Shown piece after piece: positions 33,809 through 45,637 of a stretch of DNA of 64,000 nt (position 1 is the first letter of the stretch; each line of letters opens with the position of its first letter). The DNA is taken from positions 4,277,180-4,341,179 of the forward strand of contig NC_052351.1 in assembly GCF_009727055.1 (NCBI RefSeq). The letters are read 5' to 3'. Under the pieces are notes generated by a model. It saw only the letters and a program-made list of their open reading frames with translations. It was not told the origin of the DNA and made no database searches. A program made the position numbers and the translations under genes. The DNA comes from Benincasa hispida. Its lineage: Eukaryota > Streptophyta > Magnoliopsida > Cucurbitales > Cucurbitaceae.

Positions 33809-35505
33809 TAGGCGACGAAATCCTAGCCGTTATGGAAAAGAACCAACCACAACCATCTTCTGTTGATGGAACTTCGAGTTTCGACATGAAGACTGTTATT
33901 CGAGCGGCCGTTATGGAAGAGAACCAACCACAGTCATCTTCTGTTGATGGAACTTCGAGTTTTGACATGAAGATTGCAATTCGAGCAACCGTGAAGGAGT
34001 GTTTTCAAGTAGCCCTATTGGAGTTTATTTCTGCCATCCAACTGTAGTCGACGGAGAGTCGGCATTGGTGGGAGTCGCCACACCAGACATAAGCGCCGAT
34101 CGAACCCAGACGAATCTTCGCCGGATAGGTATAGTTTCGATCGATTCAAGTCGTGGGTTGCCACAATCCGCACCGATCGAGGCCAGATGTATCTTCGACG
34201 GACAGACAAGAGCAGATCCTGTCGTTTCAATCCATGGGTCGCTGCCATCCGCGCCGTCGCAGCCTTTCGCGTTGGTCGTATTCATGCTAGGTTCGTTCGA
34301 CCTACGAGGAGCCACACCAAACACGGTCGATCCATCTATACTAGGTCTGTTCGACCAACAACCTCGAGCCGACGAACACCTTGAGCAGTCCATCCGGTTG
34401 GGGTTTTCACGTATGCCCGCGACCTCCTTCTAGCCGGCAGTGGCTGCCCCGTTTCCAGCCGCTTGTGATTCGATCCAATACCCAGATGATGTGAGACAAC
34501 GGTTGGCTTTGTGAGACAACGGTTGGCTTATCTCCAACAGCAGATTTCAGATTTGGATACGATGTTTGGTGCAAATCCTCAACTGGTTCAACCAGTCTAT
34601 TCAAAGAATCCGGTAAATTTGTTCCCTATCCGGTAAATGGCCAGAATTATTTCTCCTAGTCCCAATCAATTCAAATGACCTTGGAAGGGCGTCACAAATT
34701 TGGGTACTTGACGGGGGAGATCTGAAGATAGTACCAAGCGATCCATAAGAACGAATCTGGAAAGGAGAAGACTCGCTGTTACGCTCTGTTTTCGTGAATA
34801 GTATGGAACCTCGAATAGGCATACCATTATTATATGTTGCAACAGCCAAGGATATCTAGGAGGCTGCACGAGATTTGTACTCAAAGAGACAGAATGCCTA
34901 TTGGTTATATACGCTTCACAAGCAGATCTATGAATGCAAACAAGGATCGGATGTTACATCTTATTTTAACAAATTATCAATGTTTTGGCAAGAGATGGAT
35001 CTGTGTAGAGAGATTGTCTGGAATTGTGCACAAGACGGGGCTCAATACTTGAAAATTGAAGAGGCAGACCGTGTGTATGTGTTCTTGGCTGGATTAAATC
35101 CTAAATTTGGTGGTGTCCATTAGTCGAATATTGGGCCAACGCCCTACTCCTTCACTCAAAGAAGTTTTCTCCGAAATACGGCTGGAAGAGGATCGTTCAT
35201 GCACCATGAATAATCCCATTACTACAACTGATGCAACTGCCTTCATTGCAAAGTCGCCCAGTACTGATGGCGTTAAAAAAAAACCCTCATTTGTGTGTGA
35301 ACATTGGAAGAAACCCTGGCACACAAAGAACCAGTGTTGGAAATTGCACGGGAAACGTCCAAACAGCAGGCGACTACAGTCTCATGACAAATCTAATACT
35401 GGTCGTGCCCTAGTAAGTGACTCAGCAGATGAACATACTCAGAAGCAGTCTTCTGTTGATAGTAAGAACAATTTGAGTATTGTTGAGGTGAGTGCTATTG
35501 TATAA
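33809..35505 (+). pseudogene. Copia gag remnant of the nested element
   Basis: Broken gag. The 5' part has the 81-bp duplication and a GC-rich segment (about 34020-34450) in an otherwise AT-rich region. The conserved Gag core is near 34860-35120 (YWLYTLHKQIYECKQG, CREIVWNC, VYVFLAGLNPKF), spread over frames. Near 35295-35345 is a zinc-knuckle relic in which the second Cys is Trp (CEHWKKPWHTKNQC), so it cannot bind zinc normally. Confidence 0.8.
33826..33987 (+). repeat. 81-bp tandem duplication in copia gag
   Basis: Two units (33826-33906 and 33907-33987) with period 81 bp and only a few differences. The period keeps the reading frame and repeats a 27-residue segment containing QPSSVDGTSSFDMK (QSSSVDGTSSFDMK in the second unit). 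Confidence 0.85.
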
Positions 35506-35559
35506 TCAGGTAATTTCCCTTCATTTGGCCTTATTAGTCTAAAGGGTAAGAAACCATAG

Positions 35560-36050
35560 ATTGTGGACTCAGGGGCCACAGATCATCTTACAAATTTTTC
35601 ATATCTGTTTATGACGTATAATCCAAGTGCTAAAAATGAGCGTATTCGCATTGTAGACGGGTCTTTTGCCCTTGTTGTAGGGAAAGACCATATCTCCCCG
35701 TTTTACGGTTTAATTCTGCGTCATACTTTACATGTGCCTAAAATCTCTTATAATCTATTGTCTGTCAGTAAAATTACAAGGGATTTGAAGTGTAAGACAA
35801 TTTTCTCACTTGATTCCGTTTTGTTTCAGGATGTGAAATCGAGAATGACGATTGGCACTGCCCGGCACGATAGAAGACTCTATTTCCTTTATGAAGAGGC
35901 TTCCTCCAGAGATGATCATCAAACTGGGTTTATGTCGTTAGAATTTTCTGTTTCTGAAAATGAATCTATATTGTGGCATTTTCATATAGGACATCCGAAT
36001 TTTCAATATATGAAGTATTTGTTTTCGCATTTATTTTTCAATGTTAATAC
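35560..36050 (+). pseudogene. Copia protease and pre-integrase region
   Basis: Carries the aspartic-protease motif DSGATDH (residue 2 on), the hydrophobic LHVPKISYNLLSVSKI segment, and the pre-integrase LWHFHIGHPNFQYMKY motif. The frame is then cut at 36050 by insertion of the minus-strand solo LTR and resumes at 51792. Confidence 0.85.
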
Positions 36051-36429
36051 TGAAGGATCTCTTACCGAAGAGCTCCATGAGTGTGTTCGGATCGCTCCAA
36101 TCTCACAGTGACCGAAATACAACAATATACATTCATATGAACAGTTATGCAAACAAACACTAATTATCGACATGCTATAAACAATAAAATAACAAGGAAA
36201 AGAGTCCTATACCAGTTGAAGACGTTCTTCAAACTTCAGCACTCAAAGCAGCGGAACCCTCCAAGCGATCTACCAACGCCCAACAGCAGCGTCAACAAAA
36301 GCAGCATGAACAACCGCACGAACATGAACGCCATAGGGACGACACCACTAGAAAAGAGCCCGAGGTATTCTCGGAGTGATAACCCAAAGCGTGGTCTTTA
36401 GTGAATTTGGTAGAGGAAGGAGGAAAATC

Positions 36430-36690
36430 AGATCGTGTAGGCGATAAGCAAGTGGGAGGGAAAAAGACGCTATCACATAGCACGGTGCTTATCATTTAGG
36501 AGAAGTTACACGATTGTGTAGATTTTACTGAATGATCGTTTAGGAAAATGTATACGATCGTTTATCAAAATCGGCACACTATACGATCGTTTAAAGAAGC
36601 TATCCGATCGTGTAGGAAATAGTGTGCGATCGTTTAGGCACGAGGCAACTGTCGCATAGGCTCTTGATTCTTTAAGTGATCGTTCTCTTT
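36430..36690. repeat. Degenerate array of GATCGTTTAG / GATCGTGTAG words
   Basis: About seven to eight copies of a 10-bp word with a CGATCG-type palindromic centre, spaced 20-35 bp apart, inside the 3' end of the minus-strand solo LTR. Confidence 0.65.
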
Positions 36691-37347
36691 TCACCAATGC
36701 GCGCTCTTTCTATCTTTTCTTTGGGACGAAGATTCAAAATGAAACAATTTCATTTTTATTTCATCGATTGCAATAACTGATGTTGCCCCACTAACCCACG
36801 TCCAAACGTGATATTTGGATTAATTATCATATAATTAATCAATTAAAATATTAATAAATATAATCATATTATACTTTTAACCTATAGTTTGATATCACAT
36901 ATCTACTATAGTATTTTCTCCTCTACTTGATATAAATCATTTTTATATTAATTTCCTTCAAGATAATATATCTCATACATTTAGCCAATTATATTATATA
37001 TAATTAACCAGTCCAATTATATCATATATAATCGAACTTCCTCTTGTTAATTTGAACATTTAAAATTAACTCAAACAACTGTTCTTAATTTTATCCAAGC
37101 TACCCAAGGGACCTAATGGACTTGTAGCTCGAAGTTCCAACGGTCCGTGAATAGCTGACTAAACTCTTTAGCCACGAGATCCACCATATGTTAACTATCA
37201 GACATTCTACTAAAGACTAACAGTTGAACTCTTCTTACCACAGATATATTTCTGTGTCCATCAGATATAACCAATCATGAGTACGATAATCCTTCACAGA
37301 TGCTCGTAAGTACAGCTGGACCAAATTACCGTTTTGCCCCTGTAGTT

Positions 37348-37498
37348 ACATCTCACTCCTTAAGTACCACTGATTCCTCTTATGAACAATACAACATAGT
37401 CCAACTATGTGTGAACACCTCTNACATCTCACTCCTTAAGTACCACTGATTCCTCTTATGAACAATACAACATAGTCCAACTATGTGTGAACACCTCT
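37348..37498. repeat. Perfect 75-bp duplication around a single N (probable assembly artefact)
   Basis: 37348-37422 and 37424-37498 are identical, separated by one N at 37423. This is the pattern left when two contig ends that overlap are joined without merging. Confidence 0.9.
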
Positions 37499-38439
37499 CG
37501 AGCCAAGAAAAGGTGTGTGGCGCCACATCGTTCAAGCCTCGGAATCAGCCCTTAAAGGAGATATCTATCTATTTATCCCTGCCTTGGGGAAGGAGTGAAT
37601 TCCATCTTGTGTAGCTGAGTTCCCAGGTCCCAAATCAGATGAATCCCCAAAATGGTAGGTTTGAATCGGCGACCTGGCCACTCGCACCCATACAAATTAA
37701 AGAACCGCCCTCAATGACAGAAGTTTCCAACTCACTCAGGATTCAGGTCATGTTACTTATGGTCATTCTAGTGAAGTGAAATCTCTGTCATAAATGGTGT
37801 TATATAACGAGACGTTAACACTTCGTGGTCAGGTCTTATACAAACTCTTTGTATAGGATGTGTAAAACTCGAACCCTAATTATTTCAAGTAAGAGTAAGT
37901 AATGTGATGTCTTCTAATGAGCTAAATGAAGCCATGTCTTAGGAAGGGTAGAAAATATAAGCAATAAGAAATAGGCTCTTGGGTAGTTAAGTGTAAAAGT
38001 AGGACAAAACTCGGGTAGGCTAAGGAAGTTCATGCTTGATGATGGAATGCATAATAAGCATATGAATAAGACCATGCCATATAATGAGGTATGGTGCTGA
38101 AGTAATATTGTGAGTGAAGTTAGCAAAAGGAAATTTGCTAAATCCTAGCCCTTCATCACCAATAGTGGGCCAGGTGGCACAATGAGGGTTCATGCTGGAT
38201 TTTGGGCGATAATATAAGCAAGAAGGTCGAGTTCATTGGGTCGGTCTGGACAAACTAGTTAGGCTATTTGTGTAGTGGCATTCGAAAGCTTTGTGTGTCT
38301 ATTTTCTGTGGCTGGGCTGCTGGAAGGAAAACTCGCCGAAATAAGGCCAGAGGGGCAAAATAAAGATGAAAGGTTCGTTTCTCGGGTGAATCTAGGCCAT
38401 CAGTGAAGAATTGAAGCTCCAGGACGAATTACGAAGAGT

Positions 38440-38790
38440 TTTGAGCTAAAAATTTGAGAAAATATTGTTAACTCAGTTATAAACAACCTTGTAGAATAAA
38501 ACTTTTTAATATGAGTCCTAGAAATCGAGTTATATAATTTTGAAGTTTGAACTGAGAATTGTTGAACAAGCAGGCAGCTGTTTGAATTGGGGCCAATGAT
38601 GAAGTTTTGAATCTTCAGATTAAACAACGAGGAATTTTGAGCTGAATTTTTAAGGTAATGTTGCTAACTCAATTCTAAACATGTTTGTAGAAGGAGGTTT
38701 CTTCAAAAGAGGACTAGATTTTGAGTTATAAATTTTTGAAATTGTAACAGAGAAGCTGTGCATAAGCAGACAGCTACTTGGGAAGAATAA
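38440..38790. repeat. Imperfect tandem duplication (about 200-bp unit) in the gypsy-type LTR
   Basis: The segment with GAGCTAAAAATTTGAG, GTTAACTCAGTTATAAACAA and AGCAGGCAGCTGTTTG is followed by a diverged second copy with GAGCTGAATTTTTAAGG, GCTAACTCAATTCTAAACAT and AGCAGACAGCTACTTG. Confidence 0.6.
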
Positions 38791-38814
38791 GCAAACAACT
38801 CATATGGGGAAAGA

Positions 38815-39012
38815 GGATCTCGCTAATGAAGGAATCTCGCTAATTTTGTGCTGAGGATCTTGCTAATTTTGTGGTGAGGATCTCGCAAGACAATGGGCTG
38901 AATCTCGCTGGTAAGGTTAGTATCGCTAGGATGACAGTTTACCAGGAAAAGCTTGATCTCGCTGATCTCACTTATGAGGATCTCGCTCATGAGGAGGATC
39001 TCGCTAGTAAAT
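38815..39012. repeat. Array of GATCTCGCT words
   Basis: About ten variants of AGGATCTCGCTAAT or GAATCTCGCT at irregular 9-35 bp spacing within the gypsy-type LTR. The frame at 38871-39068 that reads repeated DLA is a by-product of the repeat. Confidence 0.65.
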
Positions 39013-39429
39013 CGTCTTTGTGGATGAAAGTTCCTTTAGTAAATGAACTATTTGAGGTATTTTGCTAAGAATTCTAAGTAGTTTAACTGGGAATTATGTT
39101 CTTTCAGGCCAAGAAGAGCTAGGAAAGGCGTATAACCCGTTAAAAGGCCAATGAACTGTGAGTGACTATGTGATGACTTACTGTTTTAATGATTGGAAAC
39201 TATGATTTCTTAAAGATATTTTTCATGCTAAGTGTTTAAATGGATTGCCAAGCAACATATTTGTGAAACTATTTCTCATGTTAAATAAAGCATGTTTTCC
39301 ATAGAATTTACATGATTTAGATATGCTATCTTGTCCAAATACTATCAGTATGTTTAAGTAACTCAATTTTTATGATGAACCAGTATGATAGATGAACTAG
39401 TATGATGATTTGAGCACTAAGCCTTAGTG

Positions 39430-39860
39430 TTCAACTAAATGTTTATGACAGATACTGAAGGATAATGAGAAGGTATCCTTTCAACTAAAGGTTTATGACG
39501 GATATTGAAGGACAATGAGAAGATATCCTTTCAACTAAATGTTTATGACTAGTTATGTGACGGATACTGAAGGACAATGAGAAGGTATCCTGTCAACTAA
39601 ATGTTTATGACTAGTTATATGACGGATACTGAAAGACAATGAGAAGATATCCTTTTAACTAAATGTTTATGACGGATACTGAAGGACAATGAGAAGGTAT
39701 CCTTTCAACTAAAGGTTTATGACTAGTTATATGACGGATACTGAAGGACAATGAGAAGGTATCCTTTCAACTAAATGTTTATGACTAGTTATATGACGGA
39801 TACTGAAGGACAATAAGAAGGTATCCTAAGGATATTGAAGGACAATGAGAAGGTATCCTA
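39430..39860. repeat. Minisatellite of 50-bp and about 63-bp units
   Basis: About eight units built on GATACTGAAGGACAATGAGA AGGTATCC-type sequence followed by TTTCAACTAAATGTTTATGAC. Some units carry an extra TAGTTATATGACG segment, which gives two unit lengths. The repeat lies within the gypsy-type LTR. Confidence 0.85.
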
Positions 39861-40290
39861 GTCAAGTACCTAAGGTATGACGGTACTCAGTTATAACCAC
39901 GTGCACATAGGTAATACGACGTCAAGGAATTGAGCAAAAGGGTTCTCTCCGACCAACCAACCAAGGTTGACATTGAGGGTTAGATCTAATAGTTCACTCT
40001 CAACTAAGGATAAAGGCAGTCATATCTTCTCATAGGCTAGAAGGATAGTTTGGAATTGCTAATCCTTATGAATGTTTATCAACGCATGATGTTACTAATG
40101 TATGAGTTTTCCAAGTATGTTTTCCATATCTAACGCATGCTAATAGTTTTTACATGCTAGTTCAACATGATTTAAGTCAACTTATTTTACAAAGTATGAA
40201 GCATGCGTTAAGGTTAAAGCTAAGGTTGAATGAATCTTGATGTACTATATTTTAAATACCTAAGATTGTCAAAGTACATGCGTTGGTATT

Positions 40291-42097
40291 TGTAACGCAT
40301 GTAACTAAGATATACTGTGATTGAAGTTCTATGCTCGAAATGATGTGATACTACCACTAGATATGCGTTAATGATGGGTGTTCATGTAGTATGCCATGCG
40401 TTGTCACAAGTTTCCTTACGATAGAACCAAGTGTAATTTCATCGCAAGTTTCTCGGTGTGATCCGAGGTCGACACGAGGACTGGTTTAGGTTATTATGGT
40501 ATGTTCATGATATATGCGACCAGGTTTTCAATCTTTAAAAATGTGTTTGTACAGGTATATAAATTGCGATAAAATAAAGTAAAGCGGTAAAGATGCGACA
40601 ATAAAATGAAATACAATAAACCTAAGCTAAATGATACAAGATACAAGCTTCATGTACAAGATGCTGGGGTTAAGGTTGGCTGTGAAAGTTGTGCAAAGAC
40701 GTGGAATGCGGCGGTAAGTCTTATGAACATAATAGAAAGAGAAAGACAAATAATATAAACAATGCAAGTTCTCAATTGCGTTAAAGATACAAATGTTGTT
40801 CCGCTCTTCTCTTGGTGTACACCTTTTAGTGATCGGCCGCGCTCCCACATGTCTGTGGTGAAACAGAGACTAACGTCATGAACGCAAGGTTGCTTTCATG
40901 CTGGAAGTACTACTCGCTTTAGTTAACGCATTCTTCTGACCTTCTCTCGATAGATCAGAATGGCATCTTCACTTCTGCTCTCACAGGTGAAGATGCCGTC
41001 TAGCATGCCTTAACTAAATGCATTTTATATCTTTAACACAGATTAAGTACTTAGTTAATTCATATTGCTTATTAGAGAATTAAGAAGACATCATGAAAAA
41101 AGTGATTGATGGGTGAACGGAAATAGACAGAAGATGGTAAATGAAAGCTATCGAAACATTTAATACGTCTAAGCGTTTGATACATGGTGTGTGAAAGAAA
41201 AGATAAAGGAAACATGAAATACAACGATGAAAGAGATAGAACAGATACAAACAAGTGCCAATGTCTTGGCACTGATTCGATGGAGATCTGCTTGCCGGAT
41301 AGAATGGGTTGTGGGTTTGATGTTAGGAAGAGCTTCTCTCTCAGGCCTTCTATACTGGCAGCAGGGATCTTTGCACAGAGCTTCCAATCGGATGTTTGGC
41401 AGGTTAGATCTGAGATTCACCTCTCGGCCTTATCTCGTTTTCTTTCCAGATTTCTTCATTCAAGCACTCAGCTCAACCTTTTCTCTTAATAGTTTTGCAG
41501 CATTTACCCCGTATCCCATAGCATACTTTTTCTCTAAAATCAATGGGGTATTTATAGGTGTAGGTCTTTGACTCCGGCCTTGTGATCCCCACTTGATTGT
41601 CATGGTAATTCCTAAGATGGAGGGATATTATTCCTTCTGTTATGCAATCAGACCGTCAATTCTGCACAACCGTTAATTGTACACGTGTCTCAATCCTCCG
41701 CTTTTGCGTTGCTCAGCTGCATCTTTCGATCATGTATTCACATATAGTGTTGTTTTTATTACTGCATACGGTTGAAACATAGCTCTGGATCGACTATCGC
41801 ATTGCGTCGTCAATACGGTAATCGTCTCTTCATTGTTGATTGACGGGTGTAATGTGACAGAGATGCGTTGATCAGTTTCTCGTGAGCCTTGAGTGCAAGC
41901 GGTGACTTGGTCTTCTGCAAAACAGAGTAAAATCTAGCTTGTCTTCCATCTTTATGGTGTTAGTGGGTGTAATTGCAAACATTTATAATTATTGTAATAC
42001 TAGGCTAATTTTCATACAATCAGCGCATATTTACTAACTTTTGGCCGCAATATCTAGATAAGGTGGCATAAATAACTTGTATTTCTACAAATTATCA
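40291..42097 (-). repeat. 3' LTR of the Athila-like element
   Basis: 1807 bp, plus-strand ends TGTAACGCATG and AAATTATCA. Closely similar to the copy at 48810-50611 with scattered substitutions and a few small indels. Confidence 0.92.
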
Positions 42098-42110
42098 CAC
42101 CCCCAAATTT
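42098..42110 (-). other. Polypurine tract of the Athila-like element
   Basis: Minus strand reads AAATTTGGGGGTG immediately before the TG of the 3' LTR, the expected plus-strand primer for reverse transcription. Confidence 0.7.
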
Positions 42111-43773
42111 AGATATATGCTTGTCCTCAAGCATATCTTCTACTAAGGCAATCATGCTCAATTCCTATCCTCTATTTTTGCAACGATTGGTTGCTCTGAA
42201 TGTTACACTTAGGCATATTACTTGACATCGCAATTTCTTTCTATCCTTGCTAATTCTTAGCAAACCCTACTTTATTCTTCTATATAACAAAATTCTGCTC
42301 AAAGATGCTTTTCTAGTTTTCAAAATAGAATGTTTATCTTTTCTTTGTCAAAACAACTTAATGTGTCTATATGCGGTGAATAAAACTTTGCGTCATTTAT
42401 TCAATTAGAGACTGTTGATCATGGTTACACTCTTCATTTTGGCTTGTCCCCACGAGTGTCATGCAGACATCCAACTACGGTTTTGTGCCAATTTCAACTT
42501 CAACTCATGAGGATCAGAGGAGTTGTCTCTTGTATTCTTTTATTTTTGTTTTTGTTTCTTTTTTTCATACTGCGTTGTTCTTGGAAACCCACCTTCGTTT
42601 TAGCTGGCTCCTACGGGTGTCATACGAACATCCAACTACGAGCAGGCTTCTTTCACAACTAAACTTTTATCAGGTGGGATAGTTTTGAGGTTTTCCCTTG
42701 CGCTGACATCGGAGTTTTGCATAATTTTTTTTAAAAATGAAAATGGACACATTTTCTTAACTACAGCATAATCTTGATCTCATCTACTCAGACTTTCCCC
42801 ACCCTTAAATTTAAATGAGCAAGGTTCTCATTGCGTTGTTTGGAGAGACTAGACAAACACTTAGAAGAAAATTTCAAAAAGAAGATGTGAGCAGAACTTT
42901 GCAAGATAAAAGGTAAAGTACTGCTAAACTAAGAATTAACTAAGTGTTAGTCAGAATTTACTAAGTATAGGAAATGTTTCTAAGTATAAACATGTAATAC
43001 ATCATAGTAACGCAACGAAGATCGTAAAAAGAAGAGATTTAGAATGTCACAAAAACTGACAAAGGAAGATAAAGAAAGAGGCACAGGCAAAAAGTGGAGT
43101 GAATATATACTCTGATTGTATTGATTATTAACAAGGTATAAAAATAAATTACAAATGAACGCTTTACAACATTTACTACTGCCTGTACAAGAGACAAAGA
43201 ATTTGATTACTTTACAAATTTGATTCAGAAGGGTGCATGATTCAGAATTCACACCATACTTCCAATAATTGCAGATACATTTTTGCTGAGGACGGGCAAC
43301 AAGCATATATCCCTGCAACACACCCCTTAACCAACGTATTTCTGGAGGATACCTCAACATAGTGCATTTGGCTAAGGACGGACAAAGGATATATGCGAGT
43401 GCAACACACCCAACTCAATGCATTTGGGTATATTGGATGCACAGTGTCGCTTACTTATTACACCCACCCTCTTATAGTTTACTTTCCTGTTCTCTTAATT
43501 CATCAAAAACGTCAGTCGAAAAGACCTTGCGATGACTTATCCAATCATTCACAACAATTCTATGACTGGTGCTACTAAATTTAAGATATGGAGAAACATG
43601 CGAAATTAAATTGGAAGGAAATAAAAATATTAAAGACTGATTCTACTAGACAGTAATTGACGGAATGTAGAAAACGGTAAAAGAAAGTTGTAAATAAAGC
43701 GAGTAAACATAGATAGAAAGGTCGATTAAAAGAAGTTCTTAGAGTTACCGCAATCATTTTCCCTGCAAGCAGT
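42111..43773 (-). other. Non-coding region between Athila integrase and 3' LTR
   Basis: About 1.7 kb where full Athila elements often have an envelope-like frame. None is evident. Two imperfect direct repeats are seen: about 42455-42482 with 42612-42640 (GAGTGTCATGCAGACATCC / GGGTGTCATACGAACATCC), and about 43280-43325 with 43362-43412 (GAGGACGGGCAACAAGC / TAAGGACGGACAAAGG). Confidence 0.6.
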
Positions 43774-45152
43774 TTAATCCTGCTTCCCCAAGTCAATGGT
43801 GTTTATGCGTCGATTGAAGTCGCCTCCATAGTAGGGCTTAATCCATTGACCATTGACTTTGAATGCATTGTTCCCATCTAAAGTTGTTAGTTCCACTGCG
43901 CCGTGAGGAAATATTGTCTTGACTCGGAATGACCCAGACCAGCGAGACTTCAACTTTCCTGGGAACAATCGCAAACGCGCATTGAATAGTAATACCTGCT
44001 GTCCTTCGGTGAATGTCCGGTCGTTTATGCGGTCATCATGCCATTTCTTTGTTTTCCCCTTGTATATCTTAGCATTTTCGTAGGCATCCCTTTGCCATTC
44101 GACCAACCGATTCAATTGCAGCTTCCGAACTTTCCTCGCACCGGCTAAATCAAACGTCAGCTTCTTGCATGCTCACATCGCCTTATGTTTCAACTCAAGT
44201 GGCAGATGACAAGCTTTTCCAAAGACCAGGGCATACGTAGACATGTCAATTGGTGCTTTGTAGGCAGTCTTATAAACCCATAGTGCTTCATCAAGCTTGG
44301 GTGACCAATCCCTCCTGGCAGTATTAACTACCTTTTCCAAGATAGTTTTGATCTCTCTGTTAGAAATCTCTGCCTGCCTATTAGTCTGTGGGTGATAAGC
44401 AGTTGCAACTCGATGGGTGAAGTTGAATTTAGTCAACAGGTTGGCAATTATGCGGTTGATAAAATGAGAGCCCTCATCACTGATTAAGGCCCGAGGCGTC
44501 CAATATCGAGCAAAAATGTTCTTCTTTAGAAACTTTCCACAGTGGCCACGTTATTCTTGGCACATGCGATGGCCTCAACCCATTTCGATACATAATCTAC
44601 TGCAACTAAAATATATTGATGACCTTCTGATGGTGGAAACGGGCCCATGAAGTCAATTCTCCAAACATTAAATAATTCAACTTCTAAGATTGATGTCAAT
44701 GACATTTCATTTCTTTTAGACATATTCCCCGTCCTTTGACACCCGTCGCATTGCACAACATGGGCATGGGCATCCTTAAACAGCGTTGGCCAAAAGTAGT
44801 CGCACTGTAAGACTTTTTGTGTGGTTCTTTGCCCCCCAAAATATCATGGGGACTCATGACAAAGCTCTAAAATGTGCTTGGCTTCATACTCAGGAACACA
44901 TCGACGTATTATATGATCAGGTCCTTGTCGATATAGGAAGGGATCGTCCCAGAAATAAAATTTGGCATAATGTCTTAGATTCTTCTTCTGCTGGTATGTA
45001 TAATCATCCGGTACTTGACCGCGAACTATGAAGTTTACTATGTCCGCATACCAGGGAACATCAATGTCTACTGTCATCAGCAGCTCATTAGGGAATCTTT
45101 CCTCAATATATTTTTCTGTCCCTTGAACCTCGCAGTTTTCCAATCTTGACAA
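43774..45152 (-). pseudogene. Athila integrase remnant
   Basis: Pieces in order on the minus strand: zinc-binding N-terminal part (CVPEYEAKHILELCHESP), core with WRIDFMGPF, then SDEGSHF and [18 protein letters not shown] that carry the second Asp and the Glu of the DDE triad, and a C-terminal part at 43774-44115 (RLFPGKLKSRWSGSF). At least two frameshifts (near 44850 and near 44525) and a stop near 44172 break it. Confidence 0.85.
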
Positions 45153-45636
45153 ATAATCTGCGACTTGGTTCTCGATGCTCTTTCAGTCTTTGATTTTTTG
45201 GTCAAACTCTTGCAGGAGTAACACCCACTGTACCACCTCAGTTTTGCATCCTTATTCGTCATTAAATACTTAATCGCAGAGTGATCCGTATACACCACCA
45301 CGTTTGTTCTGATTAAGTATTGTCGGAACTTCTCCAGTGCAAATACCACTGCGAGCATTTCCTTTTCTGTGGTCGTATAGTTCTCCTGCACGTCGTTCAT
45401 TATTTTGCTCACATAATATATAGGATGCAACACCTTATCCTTGCGCTGACTCAAAACTGCGCCCACAACATATTCGCTGGCATCGCACATCAGGGAAAAT
45501 GGTTGCGTCCAATCGGGCGCAATCAAAATGGGTGCGGAGATGAGTGCATCTTTCAATGTGTTAAATGCTTTGGTGCAAGCGTCATCAAAATTATACTCGC
45601 AGTCAGCTTTAAGAAGTGCACCTAGGGGTCTTGCGA
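45077..45636 (-). pseudogene. Athila RNase H remnant
   Basis: Contains MCDASEYVVGAVLSQ, TTEKEMLAVVFALEKFR and VYTDHSAIKYLM, the catalytic stretches of gypsy RNase H. The frame shifts after NKDAKLR (about 45235). Confidence 0.85.
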
Positions 45637-45637
45637 T

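Noticed and set aside
37348..37498. True tandem duplication in the LTR
   Set aside because: Exact identity and a single N between the copies are better explained by an assembly join.
39430..39860. CRISPR-like array of repeats
   Set aside because: Plant nuclear DNA; repeats are tandem and contiguous without unique spacers. It is a minisatellite in an LTR.
42980..43360. Envelope-like gene in the Athila element
   Set aside because: The 126-residue frame starts from a non-ATG codon, overlaps direct repeats and shows no clear transmembrane envelope layout.
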